This document shows, piece after piece, positions 58,206 to 64,000 of a stretch of 64,000 nt of DNA. Below the pieces are notes generated by a model. It searched no databases, was not told the DNA's origin, and was given only the letters and a program-made list of their open reading frames with translations. Each line of letters starts with the position of its first letter. Positions within the stretch are counted from its first letter, which is position 1. Both the position numbers and the translations under genes were made by a program. Where the stretch lies: positions 39,167,162 to 39,231,161 of the forward strand of contig NC_023757.2 of the NCBI RefSeq assembly GCF_000499845.2, in the 5' to 3' direction. This stretch comes from Phaseolus vulgaris (lineage: Eukaryota; Streptophyta; Magnoliopsida; Fabales; Fabaceae).

Positions 58206-61200
58206 ATGGCTATTTCTGCGTTATTCTTGGTTCTGTTGCTGCAATTGTCAACAATATTTTGTTCTGAGGTTGTCTTACAGTCAAAGGATTGTGGCACTGA
58301 TTGGGTGGCACATTCATATTCTAGTCATGGTCAGGAGCTTTTCTACATAAACGGCAATGTGGTGAACAAGGTTGCTTTCTGTGAGGCTCTCCAATTGTAT
58401 ACTGAAAAGGGGTGTGATGTGAAGGACTACTTTGAAAGTGTCAAATGTGTGACGGATGTTTCTTTTGGTATGGTCCAGTATGATGTTAATTTGAGTATGG
58501 TTTCCGCTTGCCAGAGATAGTTATGCACATTATCTGTAGATTTCCACTTGTAATGTCTATCTTTGAGAATAGCGTTTCTTATAACTTTTATGTTGGCTTT
58601 TATTGTTTGCAGTGGATTTTCCTTTAAAGGCAGGGAGGAAACTTCTGAAAACGGATTCAAATAGTGAATCCAAATCGCAAGGAGATTCTAAGCCTCTGTC
58701 AGCCCACGTGGTTGGTATTTCTGCAGGGGGAGCTTTGTTTGTATGTTGTCTTGTTCTTTGTCCTTGTTTCTTTAAGAGAAGGAAAACAACTTCTCATGCT
58801 GTTCTGAATAAGGAACCCAATTCAAGTGAGTTGATGTTTTTGTAAACTTTTACCACCTTTTTTGGAGTTTGTCTAGAAAATTTACAGGCTAGGCATATGC
58901 ATTCATGTTATGAATTTGAGATATGGGTATTCTGACATGCTGTGATCAATAATCTTATTCCTATATTAACATAAAACTTCAGTTTCTATGTTACTATATA
59001 TGCTTTCTTTTTCTTTCTTTCCTTATTATTATTTAAGTCTATGCTTCCAGTTTCACTTAATAAATTATGGACAACTTTGATCTTGTAGTGGATTCGGTTT
59101 CCTCCTTCAAAGCCTCCGTTACTGACAAGATTCCGGCCAGTCCACTACGGGTGCCAGCTAGTCCGTCCAGATTCTCAATGTCTCCAAAACTCAGTAGGCT
59201 TCAATCACTGCATCTCAATCTGAACCAAGTTGCAAGAGCTACTGATAACTTCTCAGAAACATTGCAAATAGGAGAAGGGGGTTTTGGTACTGTATACAAG
59301 GCCAAGTTGGAAGATGGCCTGGTTGTGGCTGTAAAACGTGCAAAAAAGGTAAGTAACTCTTAGTATGTAGTTTAAAAGTCTACCTCTAATCTTAGAATGC
59401 TCAAGTTCTGGATTCTGTTTTGTTATAAAAATTATGCATCAAAATTCTATTATGAAATGCTTTGACTGTAATGTACCACTGAAAATGATAGAAGTACTTA
59501 CTTTCTACATGCTGACATGGCTAAATCGTATAGGAACATTTTGATAGTTTGAGAACAGAATTCAGCAATGAAATTCAACTTCTGGCCAAAACTGATCATC
59601 GAAACCTGGTGAAGCTACTAGGTTATATTGATAAAGGAAATGAACGCCTTCTTATTACAGAGTTTGTGCCAAATGGTAACCTTAGAGAACATTTGGATGG
59701 TAAGACTATGCACTGTTATCTGCCAACATCTGTCTTTGAATATTGAATCTTATAGAATATCATGCTATACTATTGGCAGGTATGCGTGGAAAAACACTGG
59801 ACTTCAATCAGCGACTTGAAATTGCAAATGATGTTGCTCATGGCTTGACCTATCTGCATCAGTATGCAGGTAGTGATTACTGTATTATGTGCATTTTGTT
59901 CTCCTTCTACATTTTCTTTTGCCTACAAACGCACTGTAAGATTTTCTTCGCGACACACATCAAGAGTATAAATAGATGCTTTTGAGATTTTGAGTTTATA
60001 GAAAAATGCCTTAAATATGGCTTTATGTGCTGTTTGTTTATTGAAACAAACACGACATTATACTCAAGTAATGATCACTAAGTACCTTTTCAACATATTT
60101 CTGTGCAATCAATCTTATATTAGGGGCATATCTAGTGAGAGGTGGGAGAAGTTAATAGCCTTAGCCATACAGAGAGATACTTGATAGTCAATGTTGTTTT
60201 ATAGCTGTACAGATACTCGTTTAAAATGGAGGAATCACGTTTCTGATGTGAAACCTGTAATTATTAGCTTCTAAAATTGTATCCAAAATGTGGAGAATCA
60301 CATCAGAAACATAGAAACCAAACAAGCTATTAATTAGTTTTTATATTATCCATTTGAGTTATAAGATTGAGATTCACTCATCAGTCTCACTTGATAGGTT
60401 TCCTATACACGCACATGGTAAGGATAGTTACATATTTCATTGCCTTGACATTGTGGCCATTAGGTTATCAGTTTTTAACTTGTGTTAATTCTAGTATAAT
60501 CATGCAGCATGATTACCTTATAGTCTAACAATATCTATATATCTGCCGATTGAATCTTTTTGTCATCTCTTGGAACAGAAAAACAAATTATCCATCGAGA
60601 CGTGAAATCATCCAACATTCTTCTGACAGAACGCATGCGAGCTAAAGTTGCTGATTTTGGATTTGCAAAGCTAGGGCCTGTAAACGCTGATCAGACACAC
60701 ATTTCTACCAAAGTGAAGGGAACAGTTGGTTATTTGGACCCCGAGTATATGAAAACATACCAACTCACTCCCAAAAGTGACGTTTATTCATTTGGAATCT
60801 TGCTTATAGAAATTGTGTCTGGCCGCCGTCCCGTTGAGATGAAGAAAACTGTTGAAGAGCGTGTTACACTTAGATGGGTAAGCTCAATTTGTTTTCCTTA
60901 AGATTAGTTTTGTTTTACTTAAGATTAGTTTTTGTTTTTTTCGTTTTTTTTTTTAAGTTTCAATAGTCTATTTTAACTTTTGACATGCTTATAAAAGATG
61001 ATGTTGCATTTTAAGCCAGCATCCAACACCAACCTTTAAGTCAAGGACCTCTTTAAGAAAACTTCCACTGCCAACATGAAACTCAGTGTGCTACTAACTT
61101 ATCAAGTTACCATGAAAACTGACTGTAGTCTCCCCTTGAAAAGCTCTAGTGGCACCTTTACTTATTGGATATGCCTATAGGTTTAGTAGCATGGGCAAGA

Positions 61201-61581
61201 TTAAATATAGTACTGCAAAGCATTGTGAATGCAAGATTGGCTAGTGAACTAGAAATTATGTTGTCCAGCCCTATATTTTGTCCACCAAGATTGAGTTTGT
61301 AGTTCACTTGGTAATTAATTTAAGAGTTTAATTTTCATGCATTATCATCGTCAAAAAATTACTTTATGCAGGCCATCAGGAAGTACAACGAAGGAATTGT
61401 GGTGGAAATGGTGGATCCTTTAATGGAAGAAGCAGTAAACACAGATGTTCTCATGAAGATGTTTGATTTGGCATTTCAATGTGCAGCACCCATTAGAACA
61501 GAGAGACCTGACATGAAATCAGTGAGCGAGCAGTTGTGGGCAATAAGGGCAGATTACCTCAAGAGTGCAGGGAGAGCATAA
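58206..61581 (+). CDS. CRCK3: Calmodulin-binding receptor-like kinase, CRCK3 type, complete, 7 exons
   Basis: Ser/Thr kinase related to Arabidopsis CRCK3, which the MEKK1-MKK1/2-MPK4 pathway phosphorylates and the immune receptor SUMM2 guards. Exons: 58206-58467, 58613-58825, 59089-59348, 59534-59699, 59780-59869, 60579-60877, 61372-61581. All introns are GT-AG and phases agree, giving 499 aa. It has a signal peptide ([20 protein letters not shown]), a short Cys-containing outer part and a membrane helix at about 119-141 followed by FKRRK. A juxtamembrane linker carries three Ser-Pro sites (S176, S183, S190), candidate MAP-kinase sites. Kinase domain motifs: GEGGFGTVY (220-228), VAVKRAKK with K241, HRDVKSSN with D338, DFGFAK (356-361) and [10 protein letters not shown]. 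All catalytic residues are present, so an active kinase is expected. Calmodulin binding is inferred from the family. Confidence 0.93.
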
Positions 61582-62615
61582 GTAGCGTATTTGATGATGA
61601 TATAGTGAAGTTGGTCTTTATCTCTTTTTCCTTTTAAGAATTTTATTTCTTTATCTATCCTACCTAAAGGTGTTTCAACCATTGTGAAATGAAGTGATGT
61701 CATTTGAATCTTTCTTGGTGACTTATTCCACAGTAAACTGCCTGAGTCATTATTGTGAAGTGTGAACATTACTTAGGAAGTGACAATCAAATGCAACTGG
61801 CTCAGAAAGCAATACCTGAATAAACAAACTTCGACAAAAGAAAAAATGTACGACGAGGAACTTCCTTGTCTTGCCACTGAAGTATTTGTCTGTGTAAAGT
61901 TGGCGGTGGATTTTGTACAATATGAATTTGTTCTCAAAGGATGGAACATATATTGTGTTACTTTCCATGTCATAGTGAAAATTGGCTACAAAAAAATTGG
62001 CGAGTTTCAGAACTTAATTGCTAAATGGCTTGGCTGCAATGCGTTATAACAGTATTGTCATCTTTTTGAACCATAAAAAAAAGGATAATTCTTTGGTTCT
62101 AAAACATGATAATTAACACAGTGAAAAAAATATTTTCTCCCATTCCATCTAAAATTTTACTCCTAAACATATCCATTGAAAAACTGAATAAACTACTATT
62201 TATGACTGAGAGGCGAAGCACTTCAGATACTAGTAAATTATTATGACAATATAATGGAGTTAAAGTAAACGAAATCCCCTTGATGAAAGGCCATCGTTAT
62301 TTTATGCAGCTTCATGCAATTGACAATACACAATTTTATGGCAGGCAATTACATACCATAATTATGTACAAAGTAGAACAATGAGCAATAATTGAAAAAC
62401 GGCTCACTGAATCAGACTATTTTGCCATGACTCAGCTCTGGATTCCCTGAAGATGGAAGAAAACTATTACTAGTAATCTCGTTTCATGAATAAGAATTCT
62501 TTCTGCAACACAAGAATAATTGAGCTGGGAAGCCTTGGTCAGTGCCCTAAAGCTTTAGCAAGAATATGTGAGCATTGTTCGGATGCCCAAATTTATGTTT
62601 CCCTATACAAGGGTG
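61582..62615. other. Convergent intergenic space between the CRCK3-type and CLC genes
   Basis: Holds the 3' UTRs of both genes, which point toward each other. No other gene was recognised. The open frames at 61554-62049 on both strands have no known domain. Confidence 0.5.
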
Positions 62616-62723
62616 CTAAAATCTTAATATTTTCCCTGTGTTTCTTGCCAGAAGGGGATGCAAACCCAAAATATGTTCTGGCATGAAATCGTGCCGAGTG
62701 AGTATACCAACCACAGGTGATCT
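62616..62723 (-). CDS. CLC-type chloride/nitrate channel-transporter, last coding exon only
   Basis: Plant CLC proteins move Cl- or NO3- across the tonoplast and end in a pair of CBS domains. This 36-codon exon reads RSPVVGILTRHDFMPEHILG and then LHPLLARNTGKILRF-stop, which matches the end of CBS2 and the C-terminus of CLC-c/CLC-g-like proteins. It is bounded by a good acceptor (CTAACTGCAG, AG at 62725-62724) and a TAG at 62618-62616. The phase is 0 at the acceptor. The previous exon is not found up to 64000, so the preceding intron is at least 1.2 kb and contains the MITE at 63085-63519, or the gene is truncated there. Confidence 0.75.
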   Translation of the reverse strand, partial: RSPVVGILTRHDFMPEHILGLHPLLARNTGKILRF

Positions 62724-64000
62724 CTGCAGTTAGAATGCACAAAACTTGGATGAGTGAACATCAGAGAACAGTAATAACGAAGTGGTGACATCAACTAATA
62801 AGTAGCATGTAATGTTACACAAGGCATAAATAAGTTACCAAATAGAACTATCTAACAATTGTTAATTTAGTACAGAAAATGAAATAGCAACCCAGTCAAT
62901 GACTACCAACCATCAGGTGTTGATGAATAAAGTTTGTGAATGTAAGTTGAATATAATAAAATTAACTTAGACAAAAATTATATGCAGTTCCTTATATTCT
63001 GATAGTATTGTTCTCCAGTTGAAATTGGAGTTTTAGTCAATTATCTATATTGACATTTAATAAGATCCTTTATTACGGAAGTTACACTGCAAAAAATTCA
63101 TTAAATAACAATTAAAATTAGAGACCGAAAATAATTTGTCATTATATTAACTAAATTAGATACTATTTTAGATACTAAAAATTATTTGTATCTCAAGTAG
63201 TTTCTATTATTAATAAAAAATTATCAAATAATTTTTAAATTAGTTACTAGGATTTTAGCTAACTAACATTTCAGATTTCAAAATGGTCTCAATTAGTCTT
63301 TTAGATACTATTTTAGAATAAAAAATATTAGTAGTTAAAACCTTGGTAGCTAATAGTTAGATACCAATTTAAAAACTACTTTATAAATTTTTATTAATAA
63401 TAAAAACTACTTTAGATACCAATATTTTTTTTAGTCTCTAAAATAGTCTCTAATTTAATACAATAACTAATTATTTTGGTATCTAAAATTAGTTGCAATT
63501 TGATAATTTTCTTGCGGTGTTACTAGAAGACAAAATTTACTTGTTATTAGAGTTGTTTTCCAAATAGAATTAGAGTTTCAGCTCAAAAACCAACATGCCT
63601 AACTAAAGGATTCCATTAAATGTTAATGCAGATTCCTGAGATAAAATTCTAATTCAGCTTGAAGAATAACACCAATTATGTCTATGGAAGTGTGTGTAAG
63701 TTTTGTCTATTACTATAGTATAACACAAATTCTGATTGGTAAACCGTATTAGAAGTTCCTAAGAACTAGGATAAAACATCAATTCATTTTTTTGCACATT
63801 AAAAGAGGAAAATGTCAAAAATATTTTTCTTTCTCACCAAAATTTCTTCTCCTATTAGAACTCCCAAGACTTTAATTCATCACATATTCACTTAATAATA
63901 ATAATGAATACAAACAGAACTGGGTTGACAGCCTGACACCTTTTTATAAGAAAAAGAAATCAAAGAAACAGTATGTGCACATACTCAAATAAAGCTAGCA
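62724..64000 (-). other. Probable CLC intron, no further exon seen
   Basis: AT-rich with no CBS or channel-domain coding on the minus strand. It carries one MITE (63085-63519). If the gene is whole, the rest lies to the right of the window. Confidence 0.45.
63085..63519. mobile_element. CACTA-type MITE (435 bp) with TTA target duplication
   Basis: The ends are inverted: CACTGCAAAAAATTC at the left matches the inverse of the right end (CACCGCAAGAAAATT). Imperfect pairing continues to AAAATTAGAGACC against TAATTTTAGATACC. It is flanked by TTA at 63082-63084 and 63520-63522. CAC-type termini with a 3-bp duplication are typical of CACTA elements. There is no coding capacity, and much of the interior folds back on itself. 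Confidence 0.85.

Noticed and set aside
61750..62049. Overlapping frames on both strands between the last two genes
   Set aside because: No domain recognised; likely UTR or intergenic chance frames.
1..64000. Bacterial-type systems, CRISPR arrays, operons, tRNA or rRNA genes
   Set aside because: Intron-containing plant genes and plant retroelements dominate. I found no array of spaced repeats and no tRNA-like box B sequences on reading through.

Overview
The window is plant nuclear DNA, most likely from a Phaseoleae legume such as Vigna or Phaseolus. The genes carry GT-AG introns and encode plant-specific families, the intergenic DNA is extremely AT-rich, and the transposable elements look like legume families. 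The species assignment is inference; no database was searched.

Four host genes are supported. The 5' part of a heptahelical (HHP / adiponectin-receptor-like) membrane protein gene lies on the minus strand at the left edge (601-1046). A complete 13-exon sucrose-phosphate synthase gene lies on the minus strand (12510-18367, 1055 aa). A complete 7-exon calmodulin-binding receptor-like kinase of the CRCK3 type lies on the plus strand (58206-61581, 499 aa). The last coding exon of a CLC-c-like anion channel/transporter lies on the minus strand at the right edge (62616-62723). They have unrelated jobs (membrane receptor-like protein, sucrose synthesis, immune/calcium-linked kinase, vacuolar anion transport) and no shared operation is implied.

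The rest is gene-poor and shaped by transposons. From 1.1 to 12 kb there are a TRIM-like element, a CACTA-like end, the decayed 3' end of a LINE, an ATT-rich satellite-like tract, a second TRIM copy and a 386-bp Mutator-type MITE with a perfect 9-bp target duplication. From 18.4 to 36.2 kb there is AT-rich DNA with a broken Ty1/copia pol, a Ty3/gypsy LTR piece, a third TRIM copy, a foldback element and several short tandem duplications. At 36244-42146 sits a young Ty1/copia element: two 685-bp LTRs differing at 5 sites, and a gag-pol with one frameshift.

The most complex part is nested. A minus-strand, non-autonomous Ty3/gypsy element of Tat type (about 44.1-56.8 kb) keeps LTR pieces, part of gag and an antisense ORF remnant. 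Its gag has been split by a 10.4-kb Sirevirus-type copia element (45193-55578) with 1.82-kb LTRs, a Met-tRNA-type primer site, gag, pol with one nonsense codon, an extra third ORF and a perfect ACCAT target duplication.

The best lead for something unusual is in the young copia element at 36.2 kb. It has no Met-tRNA primer binding site. The 13 bases in the primer-site position are instead a perfect complement of a stretch about 75 bases upstream in its own LTR, which suggests self-priming or a tRNA-fragment primer.
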